Assembly (NCBI GenBank): GCA_034437715.1
Contig: DAOTTR010000272.1
Coordinates: 1 to 5,419 of the forward strand
DNA: 5,419 bases
Origin: JAHBVH01 sp034437715
GTDB lineage: Bacteria > Chloroflexota > Anaerolineae > Caldilineales > Caldilineaceae
Reading direction: 5' to 3'
The translations under genes and the position numbers were made by a program. Below are positions 1 to 5,419 of the stretch, piece by piece (within the stretch, counting starts at the first letter, position 1; each line of letters starts with the position of its first letter). The notes below the pieces were generated by a model. The model was given only the letters and a program-made list of their open reading frames with translations. It did no database searches and was not told the DNA's origin.

Positions 1-1
1 T

Positions 2-691
2 TACCCGATCACCGAGGAGGCCGCGCGCAAGCCATCGTCCACCTTTGCCTATGCCTACGAGAAGGCCCAATGCGAAGAGCTGCTTTTCGCCGCCGATAGC
101 CATGATTTCCCTGTAACGATCATCCGACCGGCCTACACCTATGGCGAAAGTCGCGGCATTCTCCATTCCTTCCGTGGCCGCACCACCTATATCGACCGCA
201 TCCGCAAAGGCAAGCCCATTGTCGTGCATGGCGATGGGCAATCGCTGTGGGGTTCCTGTCATATCGATGATGTGGCGCGCGCCTTTGTCCATGCGGTGGG
301 CAACGCGGTTACCTATGGCCGCGCCTACCATGTGACCGGCGAAGAGTGGCTGACGTGGAATCAACATCATCAGCAGGTGGCCAAGGCATTGGGTGCGCCA
401 CCGCCGACGCTAATCCACATTCCTTCCACCTTATTGGCCAAAGCCGCGCCTGATCTGGCCGCCTGGAGCGAATTCAACTTTCAGTATAACAACATTTTTG
501 ACAACAGCGCCGCCCATCGCGACCTGGATTTTCGCTATACCATTCCATGGAAGGAAGGGGTGCGCCGCACGGTTGCTTGGCTAGATGCACACGATGGGGT
601 AGAAGATAGCGCCAACGAACCAGCGTATGATCGCCTCATTGCCGCGTGGCAACAGGCAAGTGAAGATATGGTACAAGCCCTGGCGGAATGA
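2..691 (+). CDS. NAD-dependent epimerase/dehydratase (extended SDR), 5'-truncated by window edge
   Basis: An open frame enters at base 2 and ends at TGA 689-691, giving the last 229 residues of a protein whose family usually has about 300-340. The N-terminal Rossmann glycine motif therefore lies outside the window. Visible family marks are the catalytic YxxxK (YAYEK, visible residues 17-21), the strand-turn motif RPAYTYG (42-48), which in extended SDRs follows the catalytic helix, and HIDDVA (87-92), which matches the conserved 'v.DvA' motif. The remaining C-terminal half, with YHVTGEEWLTWNQ, is the substrate-binding part. Such enzymes act in the cytoplasm on nucleotide sugars or free sugar derivatives using bound NAD(P). 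The substrate cannot be read here. The protein ends in a charged tail with no membrane segment. The gene lies 60 bp before the downstream SDR gene on the same strand, so co-transcription is plausible. Family assignment is firm; the specific reaction is unknown. Confidence 0.88.
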   Translation, partial: YPITEEAARKPSSTFAYAYEKAQCEELLFAADSHDFPVTIIRPAYTYGESRGILHSFRGRTTYIDRIRKGKPIVVHGDGQSLWGSCHIDDVARAFVHAVGNAVTYGRAYHVTGEEWLTWNQHHQQVAKALGAPPPTLIHIPSTLLAKAAPDLAAWSEFNFQYNNIFDNSAAHRDLDFRYTIPWKEGVRRTVAWLDAHDGVEDSANEPAYDRLIAAWQQASEDMVQALAE

Positions 692-708
692 ACGAAAGTA
701 TCTGCGAT

Positions 709-741
709 AGACCTGTAGGGTCTCACAGACCCTACAGGTCT
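709..741. repeat. Perfect 15-bp inverted repeat with 3-nt loop (REP-like palindrome)
   Basis: The arms AGACCTGTAGGGTCT (709-723) and AGACCCTACAGGTCT (727-741) are exact reverse complements around CAC. Each arm is also a small palindrome: AGACC, five bases, GGTCT. RNA or single-stranded DNA could therefore form either one 15-bp hairpin or two 5-bp hairpins. No T run follows on either strand, so it is not a standard intrinsic terminator. It lies between the epimerase stop and the SDR start, and a GAAGG sequence (742-746) overlaps its edge. From memory, similar palindromes recur between genes in Chloroflexota and some other phyla; that is recollection, not a search. Confidence 0.85.
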
Positions 742-751
742 GAAGGCTAAA

Positions 752-1585
752 TTGATAGTCCAATTTATGAAAAATACAACTCTGTCCATTCTGGAACGAC
801 TCTTTTCTCTGCAACAAAAAACCGCGCTGATTACCGGCGCGACTGGTGGGATTGGCGAAGCCTTAGCGGTTGGCTTTGCCCAGGCCGGTGCGACAGTCGG
901 TGTCAACAGTCGTTCGCGGGAGAAAGTGGAGACTACCTGCCAAGCCGTGGCCGCGGCGGGTGGCAAGGCCGTGCCTTTGCCCGCCGACATTACCACGGTG
1001 GATGCCAGTCGCCAATTGATGGCCGACGCCCATGCCGCGTTAGGGCGGATCGATATTTTGGTCAACTGTGCGGGGATGAACCGACGCAAGCCCGTGGTCG
1101 CGGTCACCGAAGAGGATTGGGAGACGATCGTGGCCGTCAACCTGCGCAGCGCCTATTTTCTCTGCCAGGCCGTCCACCCGATCATGCAGGCGCAGGGCGG
1201 CGGCAAGATCATCAACATTGGCTCGATGAATACCACCTATGGGCTGGATAATATTTCGGTCTACGGTGTGACCAAGGCGGGGTTGGCCCAGGTGACACGC
1301 GTGATGGCGGTGGAGTGGGCAGCAGATAACATCCAAGTCAATCTGCTCTCGCCGGGCTTTTTCATGACGCCGCTGACCGAGAATGGCTTGTGGAACAATG
1401 CGCAACGCAACCGGTGGCTGCGTGCGCGTATTCCGTTGCGCCGGCCCGGCGAACCAGCGGAATTGGTGGGCGCGGCCCTGCTGTTGGCGTCGCCAGCCTC
1501 GTCCTATATCACTGGCACTACGATTGCTGTGGATGGTGGCTTTCTGGCCGGTGGGTCCTGGGATCGTGATGAATTGGTTGAGTGA
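752..1585 (+). CDS. SDR family NAD(P)-dependent oxidoreductase (gluconate 5-dehydrogenase / 3-oxoacyl-reductase-like)
   Basis: A classical short-chain dehydrogenase of 277 residues counted from TTG 752. It has the cofactor-binding TGATGGIG (28-35), the NCAG motif (105-108, the usual NNAG), and a complete catalytic tetrad: N130 in VNLRSAY, S158, Y171 and K175, the last two in YGVTK. The C-terminal ITGTTIAVDGGF is the standard end of this family. It would interconvert an alcohol and a ketone with NAD(P)H in the cytoplasm. The closest pattern I recognise is sugar-acid dehydrogenases such as gluconate 5-dehydrogenase, but 3-oxoacyl-ACP reductases share every motif seen. Start choice is open: TTG 752 has GAAGG five bases upstream (742-746), while ATG 767 is the better codon and gives 272 residues but has no Shine-Dalgarno. 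It lies 60 bp after the epimerase gene with no clear promoter between, suggesting co-transcription. The sugar ABC genes downstream support a role in carbohydrate catabolism, by inference. Confidence 0.9.
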   Translation: MIVQFMKNTTLSILERLFSLQQKTALITGATGGIGEALAVGFAQAGATVGVNSRSREKVETTCQAVAAAGGKAVPLPADITTVDASRQLMADAHAALGRIDILVNCAGMNRRKPVVAVTEEDWETIVAVNLRSAYFLCQAVHPIMQAQGGGKIINIGSMNTTYGLDNISVYGVTKAGLAQVTRVMAVEWAADNIQVNLLSPGFFMTPLTENGLWNNAQRNRWLRARIPLRRPGEPAELVGAALLLASPASSYITGTTIAVDGGFLAGGSWDRDELVE

Positions 1586-1591
1586 GATTTG

Positions 1592-1691
1592 CAACACCGT
1601 ATAGATAAAACCCTTAAAAGTCATAATCCAGCATCGCGTCTATTCCCGGGCTTATGTGTATGACTTTTAAATGGTTTGTCAACACTGTATA
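1592..1691. repeat. Imperfect inverted repeat flanked by near-identical direct repeats
   Basis: A perfect 12-bp inverted repeat, TTAAAAGTCATA (1614-1625) and TATGACTTTTAA (1659-1670), encloses 33 bases. It extends outward as an imperfect 22-bp repeat, 1604-1625 against 1659-1680, with 18 of 22 positions matching. Outside lie CAACACCGTATA (1592-1603) and CAACACTGTATA (1680-1691), direct repeats differing at one position; the second overlaps the outer repeat by one base. It sits after the SDR stop and before the MFS promoter, so it could act as a transcription boundary, although the loop is long and no clean T tract follows. A decayed small transposable element is the other reading. Confidence 0.6.
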
Positions 1692-1712
1692 TGTTTCCAT
1701 TCAGCAGGAGCA

Positions 1713-1743
1713 TTGCACCAAACAAAGGACGTTATGCTACAAT
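1713..1743 (+). promoter_or_regulatory. Candidate extended -10 promoter for the MFS gene
   Basis: TACAAT (1738-1743) matches five of six bases of the -10 consensus and is preceded by TGC (1735-1737), the TGn extension that can compensate for a weak -35. TTGCAC (1713-1718) is a possible -35 at a rather long 19-bp spacing. The predicted transcript would start near 1750, about 40 bases before the TTG start of the MFS gene. Direct repeats bracket the -10 box. Confidence 0.5.
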
Positions 1744-1754
1744 CGGACGTTGTG
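1727..1754 (+). promoter_or_regulatory. GGACGTT direct-repeat pair around the -10 box (possible operator)
   Basis: GGACGTTATG (1727-1736) and GGACGTTGTG (1745-1754) match at nine of ten positions and start 18 bp apart. The presumed -10 hexamer (1738-1743) lies between them. A protein bound to such repeats would cover the promoter core. Binding is inference; no regulator gene is visible in the window. Confidence 0.4.
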
Positions 1755-1775
1755 AAATTGTTGTTCCGTAAAAGT

Positions 1776-1782
1776 AGAAGGA
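1776..1782 (+). promoter_or_regulatory. Shine-Dalgarno that fixes the TTG start of the MFS gene
   Basis: AGAAGGA lies seven bases upstream of TTG 1790, an ideal distance, and no in-frame ATG is found nearby. An overlapping ATG at 1782 is in a different frame that closes at 1868, so it is not the start. Confidence 0.7.
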
Positions 1783-1789
1783 TGATCCT

Positions 1790-3028
1790 TTGTTTTCCCA
1801 TCTTCGTCCACCGACTGTCCGTGTCGCCGACAGGACCGCCTCTGCGCAAGTCCACCGTGGTTTGTTGATCTCCAAGCTCTATTATCTGTTGTACTATGGC
1901 GCGATTGGCACGATTGCGCCGTTTTTGAATGTCTATCTCGAAGAAAATGGGCTGAGCGGTAGCCAAATTGGCTGGATCAGCAGCATCCCGCCCTTGATCG
2001 CGCTCTTTGCCAATCCGTTTTGGAGCGCCCTGGCCGACCGCTGGCGTATTCATCGGATGGTATTGGTGCTGCTCACCTTGTGCGCGGGTTTGATCTCGCT
2101 GCTTTTTCTCACCTCGGTGCAATTCTGGCCGATTCTGGGCTTTATTGTCGCCATGACCTTTTTCCGCAATCCGGTAGCGCCGATTGTCGATAGCACGGCG
2201 GTCAGCTTGGTGAAACAGGGCCAATCGACCTATGGCCGGCAGCGCTTGTGGGGCAGCATTGGCTTTGCCGGGGTGAGCTATGGCATAGGGCGGCTGCTGG
2301 CGAGCTATGATATGACTTTGGCATTTTGGATCCATGCCATCATTATGGGCTTGGGTTGTACGCTGTTGGGCTTGCTGCTGCCGGTGGAAAGACCGCATCA
2401 ACGGGTGAACCTGATGGCGGGGGTGCGCGCCTTGCTGGGGCAGCGCAGCTACCGCGGCTTTTTCAGCTCGGTCGTGCTTTTGGGCTTTGCCATGTCCAGC
2501 TACCTCACCTTTCTCAGCCTGCACATGATCAACCTGGGCGGTACGGCTACCCAACTGGGGTTGATGTGGGTGGCGATGGCGGCGATCGAGGTGCCGATTA
2601 TGTATTTTGGGGCACGCAGCATTGCCCACTATGGCTATCGGCGCATTCTGCAACTGAGCTTTATCGGCTTTAGCGTGGGCTGGGTGGCCATGGCTTTTGT
2701 GACTTCGCCTATCTTTCTGATTCTTAATGTATTGATGATTGGCGTCTTTTTCTCGTGTTATATTGTGTCGGTGGTCAACTATGCCGATCAAACCGCGCCG
2801 CCCGGCCTCAGTGCCACGGCCCAGGCGATCATCGGTGCGGCGCAAAGTGGCCTGGGCTGGAGTTTGGGGGCGGTCTTTGCCGGCTATGTTTGGGATGTGG
2901 CCGGGGCTAGAACAGTGTTTCTGATGGCCGCGGGTGTCGTCGCGCTGGCGGCTATCAGCTTTTGGTGGGGCAATCGCGCTGTAGAACCCAAGCCAACCGT
3001 TGTGGGTTCGCCAGTCGCGTCTGCGTGA
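1790..3028 (+). CDS. MFS transporter, MFS_1_like / phenylpropionate-nucleoside permease type
   Basis: A 412-residue integral membrane protein with about twelve hydrophobic segments. The first covers LYYLLYYGAIGTIAPFLNVY (about 30-50); the pairs continue to the last, RTVFLMAAGVVALAAISFWW, near 375-395. The loop after the second segment carries ALADRWRIHR, a degenerate form of the MFS motif A (GxxxDRxGR). The stretch VDSTAVSL...YGRQRLWGSIGF after segment 4 is the signature I associate with the family containing the E. coli 3-phenylpropionate carrier HcaT and relatives of nucleoside/proton symporters. It probably works as a proton-coupled importer in the cytoplasmic membrane, but family members move sugars, nucleosides and aromatic acids, so the substrate is open. 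The start is TTG with a well-placed AGAAGGA. It has its own upstream promoter and 356 bp of non-coding DNA after it, so it looks like a single-gene unit between catabolic and ABC genes. Confidence 0.9.
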   Translation: MFSHLRPPTVRVADRTASAQVHRGLLISKLYYLLYYGAIGTIAPFLNVYLEENGLSGSQIGWISSIPPLIALFANPFWSALADRWRIHRMVLVLLTLCAGLISLLFLTSVQFWPILGFIVAMTFFRNPVAPIVDSTAVSLVKQGQSTYGRQRLWGSIGFAGVSYGIGRLLASYDMTLAFWIHAIIMGLGCTLLGLLLPVERPHQRVNLMAGVRALLGQRSYRGFFSSVVLLGFAMSSYLTFLSLHMINLGGTATQLGLMWVAMAAIEVPIMYFGARSIAHYGYRRILQLSFIGFSVGWVAMAFVTSPIFLILNVLMIGVFFSCYIVSVVNYADQTAPPGLSATAQAIIGAAQSGLGWSLGAVFAGYVWDVAGARTVFLMAAGVVALAAISFWWGNRAVEPKPTVVGSPVASA

Positions 3029-3033
3029 GTTGC

Positions 3034-3047
3034 AGGTAACAGGTAAC
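3034..3047. repeat. Tandem AGGTAAC x2
   Basis: Two adjacent exact copies of AGGTAAC begin six bases after the MFS stop codon, followed by an A of what may be a third, decayed copy. This is probably slippage-generated sequence; no function is evident. Confidence 0.6.
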
Positions 3048-3083
3048 AATAATATCATCTATCTGAGGGTGGAAAAATGCTAT

Positions 3084-3112
3084 TTGACGCCAAATCGGCT
3101 TGATAGTAGAAT
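3084..3112 (+). promoter_or_regulatory. Strong sigma-70-like promoter TTGACG-17-TAGAAT
   Basis: TTGACG (3084-3089) and TAGAAT (3107-3112) each match five of six consensus bases and are separated by the optimal 17 bp. This is the best promoter match I found in the window. A transcript would start near 3119, right at the base of the hairpin at 3117-3178. It would either be a 265-base leader of the ABC operon or a separate small RNA. Confidence 0.55.
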
Positions 3113-3116
3113 GAAG

Positions 3117-3178
3117 GGGCGAGCGTAACTTGCGCAACAGTCTCTATTCATCGCTGTTCCGCAAATGCCGTTTCGCCC
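3117..3178 (+). ncRNA. Candidate structured RNA: 62-nt nested stem-loop in the ABC operon leader
   Basis: Three nested stems can be drawn. The outer stem is GGGCGA (3117-3122) with TCGCCC (3173-3178). A middle stem pairs GCGT (3123-3126) with ATGC (3165-3168), including one G-U pair. An inner stem pairs TTGCGCAACAG (3130-3140) with CTGTTCCGCAA (3154-3164), ten of eleven positions, with one C-C mismatch and a 13-nt loop. Bulges are AAC on the left and CGTT on the right. It begins where a transcript from the 3084-3112 promoter would start. It matches no RNA family I recognise. It could be a leader structure, a small RNA, an attenuator without an obvious T tract, or a remnant palindrome. Confidence 0.4.
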
Positions 3179-3247
3179 AAGTAGGACCACCAGTTTTTCA
3201 ACAGCCTCAAGGATCAGTTACAACTCCCCTGATTATATGTTTCCCTA

Positions 3248-3276
3248 TTTCGATACTGCCTGCGATTTTGTATAAT
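3248..3276 (+). promoter_or_regulatory. Candidate promoter proximal to the ABC operon (TATAAT)
   Basis: A perfect -10 hexamer TATAAT (3271-3276) lies 108 bases before the ATG of the binding-protein gene. The position 17 bp upstream holds TTTCGA (3248-3253), only three of six to the -35 consensus, as expected if an activator were needed or if the AT-rich match is chance. A transcript would start near 3283 and carry a leader of about 100 nt. Confidence 0.4.
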
Positions 3277-3370
3277 TATGTCAGACCGTAGGTAGTATGT
3301 TTGTATTTGCATGTAATCGAACTAGTAGCTGTCCCAACTTTATTCATCGCGTTCACTCGTCTGTTGCATG

Positions 3371-3376
3371 AAAGGA
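3371..3376 (+). promoter_or_regulatory. Shine-Dalgarno that fixes the start of the sugar-binding protein
   Basis: AAAGGA lies eight bases before ATG 3385. The frame stays open upstream to a TTG at 3301, but that start would add 28 residues before the Tat signal and lacks a ribosome binding site. Confidence 0.75.
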
Positions 3377-3384
3377 AACAAGCT

Positions 3385-4752
3385 ATGTTATCCCGCAGTG
3401 ATTCTCATGTGAGTCGTCGTCAATTTTTGAAGCTGAGTGCCTTCGGTGCTGGGGCCACGCTATTGGCTGCTTGCGCCGCGCCTGGTGTTGCGCCAGAAGC
3501 ACCTGCCGCCGCCGATGGGGCCGCACCATCCACCGCGGCCATCGATCTGGTGATCTGGTACCAAGATTGGGATGGTGCCAATCGCATTATGAATTGGGTG
3601 AAGCCTGAATTTGCCAAAGAGCATCCCGATGTCAATGTAGATTTGCAGGCGATTGGCTTTGGCGACTTGCTGGCCAAGATGTTGCCATCGATTGCTGCGG
3701 GCAACGAAGGTGATGTGATGATGATGTATACAGATTGGGTAGTCGCCACCGACATCTCACAGGTCTTCCTGGATATTACGGATCCGGCGGGCGGGGCGGC
3801 GGCGCTAGAAGAACAGATGTGGCCGTCTGCGTTCCAGGCGCTCGAGGCCCCTGGTGGTAAGGTCTACTACTTGCCCTGGCTCGCCGGTATTCGTGGCGCT
3901 GCGATCTCGGTCAATACCGCGCATATGGACGAACAATCAATTGACTATCTCAATTTCAAAACCTATGAGGAAGTGATCGAGGCCGGTCGGGCGTTAACGC
4001 AGCTCAACGACGCGGGCAAAGTCACCCGTGCTGGCTACTCGCCGAGCAGTTCACAATATCCGCTGCTGTGGAGCCTGATCTGGCAGATGGGGGGTAACTT
4101 CTTTGACTCGGAGACGGGTAAGTGGTCCCACAGTTCTGCCGAAGGCGAAGCCGCTGCACAACTGATTCATGATCTCTACTGGACCGACAAGACCTGTGAT
4201 TTTGAATTGTTCACCTCTGAATTTGAAGCGGTGAGCCAACAACTGGTCTCGATTTGGGGCGATGGTGCCTGGACGGCCAGTGTGCAGACCGATGTGGCAG
4301 AAGTGCCGGTGGACAATATTGTCACCCCGCCATTAGCGAATGCGGTGGAGTATGTCTTGTATCCGCAACACATTGCGGGTTGGGGCTTATCCAAACGGCT
4401 GGTCGATACCACAGAAAAATTAGATGCTGGTGTTGACTTTGCTATGTTGATTGTCGGCCCTGATGCCTCGCTCCAGGCGCTCGACTTCTATTCGGGTGTG
4501 GTGCCTTCCAAAACTGTCTATAGTGATCCACGGATTGAAGATGTGAAATATGGTGCGGTCTCCAAACGCGTGGCCGAAAGCATGTGGCCAGTCGCGCGCT
4601 TCCCGCAGGATCATGTGGCGCAACATGCGCCAGCAAGTGGTGAATTGGATCGCGCCATGCGCAACGAGATCACCATCCAAGAAGCACTGGCCAACATGGA
4701 TGCCTATCTGCAAGAGCAGGAAGATCAGGCGCGCGAACGGTTGGCCGGCTAA
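3385..4752 (+). CDS. ABC transporter substrate-binding lipoprotein (sugar, SBP family 1), Tat-type signal
   Basis: A 455-residue extracytoplasmic binding protein of the MalE/UgpB kind, which captures a sugar and hands it to the membrane permeases. The leader has SRRQFLK (residues 10-16), a twin-arginine motif, then a hydrophobic run and the lipobox LAAC with the lipid-attachment cysteine at 30, so it is predicted to be exported folded by Tat and anchored by lipid. A Pro/Ala-rich linker (about 31-52) leads to the mature domain, opening IDLVIWYQDWDGANRIMNWV and followed by FAKEHPDVNVDLQAIGFGDLLAKML, the typical first lobe of bacterial solute-binding family 1/8. Many Trp and Tyr residues fit stacking on sugar rings. 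Size (about 400-460) is normal for the family. ATG 3385 is chosen because AAAGGA is eight bases upstream and the signal peptide then starts properly. The permease gene follows after 20 bp, so they form one operon. The ligand cannot be named. Confidence 0.92.
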   Translation: MLSRSDSHVSRRQFLKLSAFGAGATLLAACAAPGVAPEAPAAADGAAPSTAAIDLVIWYQDWDGANRIMNWVKPEFAKEHPDVNVDLQAIGFGDLLAKMLPSIAAGNEGDVMMMYTDWVVATDISQVFLDITDPAGGAAALEEQMWPSAFQALEAPGGKVYYLPWLAGIRGAAISVNTAHMDEQSIDYLNFKTYEEVIEAGRALTQLNDAGKVTRAGYSPSSSQYPLLWSLIWQMGGNFFDSETGKWSHSSAEGEAAAQLIHDLYWTDKTCDFELFTSEFEAVSQQLVSIWGDGAWTASVQTDVAEVPVDNIVTPPLANAVEYVLYPQHIAGWGLSKRLVDTTEKLDAGVDFAMLIVGPDASLQALDFYSGVVPSKTVYSDPRIEDVKYGAVSKRVAESMWPVARFPQDHVAQHAPASGELDRAMRNEITIQEALANMDAYLQEQEDQARERLAG

Positions 4753-4772
4753 CGCAGCACGCGGAAACTCTT

Positions 4773-5419
4773 ATGACACAGACAACGATAGCAGGCAGCC
4801 CTGTCCAGTTCAAAGCTGCGCCGCGTGCGGGTCTGCTCAAGCGCTTTCGCCGTGCCAGTCCCTTTGCGCTGATCTACGCGGCTGCGATCATGATCTTTTA
4901 TACGGTGATCTTTATCATCCCCTTTGGCACGGGCATTTGGCTGTCGTTCCAAAATTGGGATTTTCTGACGACACCCAAATTCGTCGGTGTGCGCAACTTT
5001 ACCAAGGCCCTGTCGGATGACTACTTTTGGATGGCTTTACAAAAGACAGTGCTCTTTTCAGTGGTCGAGATCGGGGCTGGGGTCGTCCTGGCCCTGCTCT
5101 TGGCGCTCGCCCTGAGCTACATGCGTGGCAAGTGGCAACACTTCTACCTGTCGCTCTACTACCTGCCTGTGATCACGCCGTTGGTCGTTTCGATCTACCT
5201 GTGGCGCTGGCTCTACCGGCCCACGGGTGGCGCGATCAATGGCTTGCTCAGCGGCATTGGGTTGCCCGAACAGCCTTTCCTGGCCAGCCCCACCCAGGCA
5301 CTCTGGTCGATCACGGCGGTGATCGTCTGGGCCCATCTGGGGACGGGGGCTGTGCTCTTCCTGGCGGGGATGAATGATGTGCCCGAAAGTCTCTATGAGG
5401 CGGCGCGGCTGGATGGGGC
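4773..5419 (+). CDS. ABC sugar transporter permease, MalF/UgpA-like, 3'-truncated by window edge
   Basis: The reading frame from ATG 4773 stays open to the window end, giving the first 215 residues of a protein that usually has about 290-320. Hydrophobic segments are near residues 30-58, 90-115, 124-148 and 178-200. The sequence stops at EAARLDG (209-215), the start of the EAA loop by which such permeases contact the ATPase subunit. WLSFQNWDFLTTPKFVGVRNF after the first segment is typical of the MalF/UgpA subfamily (PF00528, CUT1 type). It forms half of the membrane channel for the sugar delivered by the upstream binding protein. A weak GGA (4763-4765) lies seven bases before the ATG, and only 20 bp separate it from the binding-protein stop, so translation is probably linked. 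A second MalG-type permease would be expected next; a dedicated ATPase may be encoded elsewhere, as is common for CUT1 systems. Confidence 0.93.
   Translation, partial: MTQTTIAGSPVQFKAAPRAGLLKRFRRASPFALIYAAAIMIFYTVIFIIPFGTGIWLSFQNWDFLTTPKFVGVRNFTKALSDDYFWMALQKTVLFSVVEIGAGVVLALLLALALSYMRGKWQHFYLSLYYLPVITPLVVSIYLWRWLYRPTGGAINGLLSGIGLPEQPFLASPTQALWSITAVIVWAHLGTGAVLFLAGMNDVPESLYEAARLDG

Larger units (their letters stand above)
3029..3384. other. 356-bp non-coding region between MFS and ABC genes
   Basis: No convincing gene is seen on either strand. In order it holds a short tandem repeat (3034-3047), a near-consensus promoter (3084-3112), a long nested hairpin (3117-3178), an AGTTTTTCAACAGCC motif (3192-3206), an AT-rich stretch with TATAAT (3271-3276), and the leader and Shine-Dalgarno of the binding-protein gene. 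No intrinsic terminator with an adjacent T run is found after the MFS stop. It is richer in A and T than the flanking genes. Confidence 0.75.

Noticed and set aside
709..741. Intrinsic terminator after the epimerase gene
   Set aside because: The stem is strong, but no T run follows on either strand, so it is listed as a repeat instead.
535..1140. Minus-strand open frame across the epimerase-SDR junction
   Set aside because: It crosses two well-supported + strand genes and the palindrome, shows no domain, and is a shadow of their codon bias.
3034..3047. CRISPR-like or iteron repeats
   Set aside because: There are only two adjacent 7-bp copies with no spacers and no replication or Cas genes nearby.
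1679..3058. Long open frame on the minus strand opposite the MFS gene (459 codons)
   Set aside because: The translation is rich in His, Gln, Arg and Lys with no recognisable domain, as expected opposite a membrane-protein gene. The + strand has 12 clear membrane segments and a family signature.
3077..3103. Eight-codon ORF (MLFDAKSA) preceded by a purine-rich GAGGGTGGA
   Set aside because: It overlaps the proposed promoter and is too short to support without conservation or expression data.
3165..3275. Small ORF of 36 codons in the ABC leader (MPFRPSRTTSF...)
   Set aside because: It has no Shine-Dalgarno, its ATG lies inside the hairpin, and its composition resembles no protein I recognise. 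Chance is likelier than a leader peptide.
3301..3384. Upstream in-frame extension of the binding protein from TTG 3301
   Set aside because: It would put 28 residues before the Tat signal and has no ribosome binding site, whereas ATG 3385 has AAAGGA at eight bases and gives a standard signal peptide.

Overview
The window looks like a carbohydrate uptake and catabolism locus from a moderately GC-rich bacterium. A member of the Chloroflexota (Anaerolineae/Caldilineae-like) is my best guess. This rests on the Tat-type lipoprotein substrate-binding protein with an SRRQFLK and LAAC leader, the use of TTG starts with Shine-Dalgarno sites, and a palindromic intergenic repeat. It is pattern recognition, not a database match. 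All five genes are on the + strand, and both ends of the window cut through a gene.

Layout. (1) Bases 2-691 are the C-terminal 229 residues of an extended-SDR NAD-dependent epimerase/dehydratase. (2) A short gap holds a perfect 15-bp palindrome with a 3-nt loop (709-741). (3) Bases 752-1585 encode a classical SDR oxidoreductase of the gluconate 5-dehydrogenase / 3-oxoacyl-reductase-like type. (4) Bases 1586-1789 are non-coding and hold an imperfect 22-bp inverted repeat flanked by near-identical direct repeats, then an extended -10 promoter whose -10 box is bracketed by two GGACGTT copies. (5) Bases 1790-3028 encode a 12-TM MFS transporter of the MFS_1_like / phenylpropionate-nucleoside permease type, starting at TTG. 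(6) Bases 3029-3384 are a 356-bp non-coding stretch with two candidate promoters and a long nested hairpin just downstream of the stronger one. (7) Bases 3385-4752 encode an ABC sugar-binding lipoprotein. (8) From 4773 to the window end runs a MalF/UgpA-type ABC permease, cut inside its EAA motif.

How the parts may work together (inference). The binding protein and permease form the start of a CUT1-like sugar ABC importer operon, whose second permease would be expected beyond the window. The two SDR-superfamily enzymes upstream would oxidise, reduce or epimerise the sugar or sugar acid, and the MFS protein is a separately promoted second transporter. The substrate cannot be read from the sequence. 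No RNA gene, CRISPR array, intact insertion sequence or plainly new multi-gene system is visible. The least explained material is the structured non-coding DNA between the genes.
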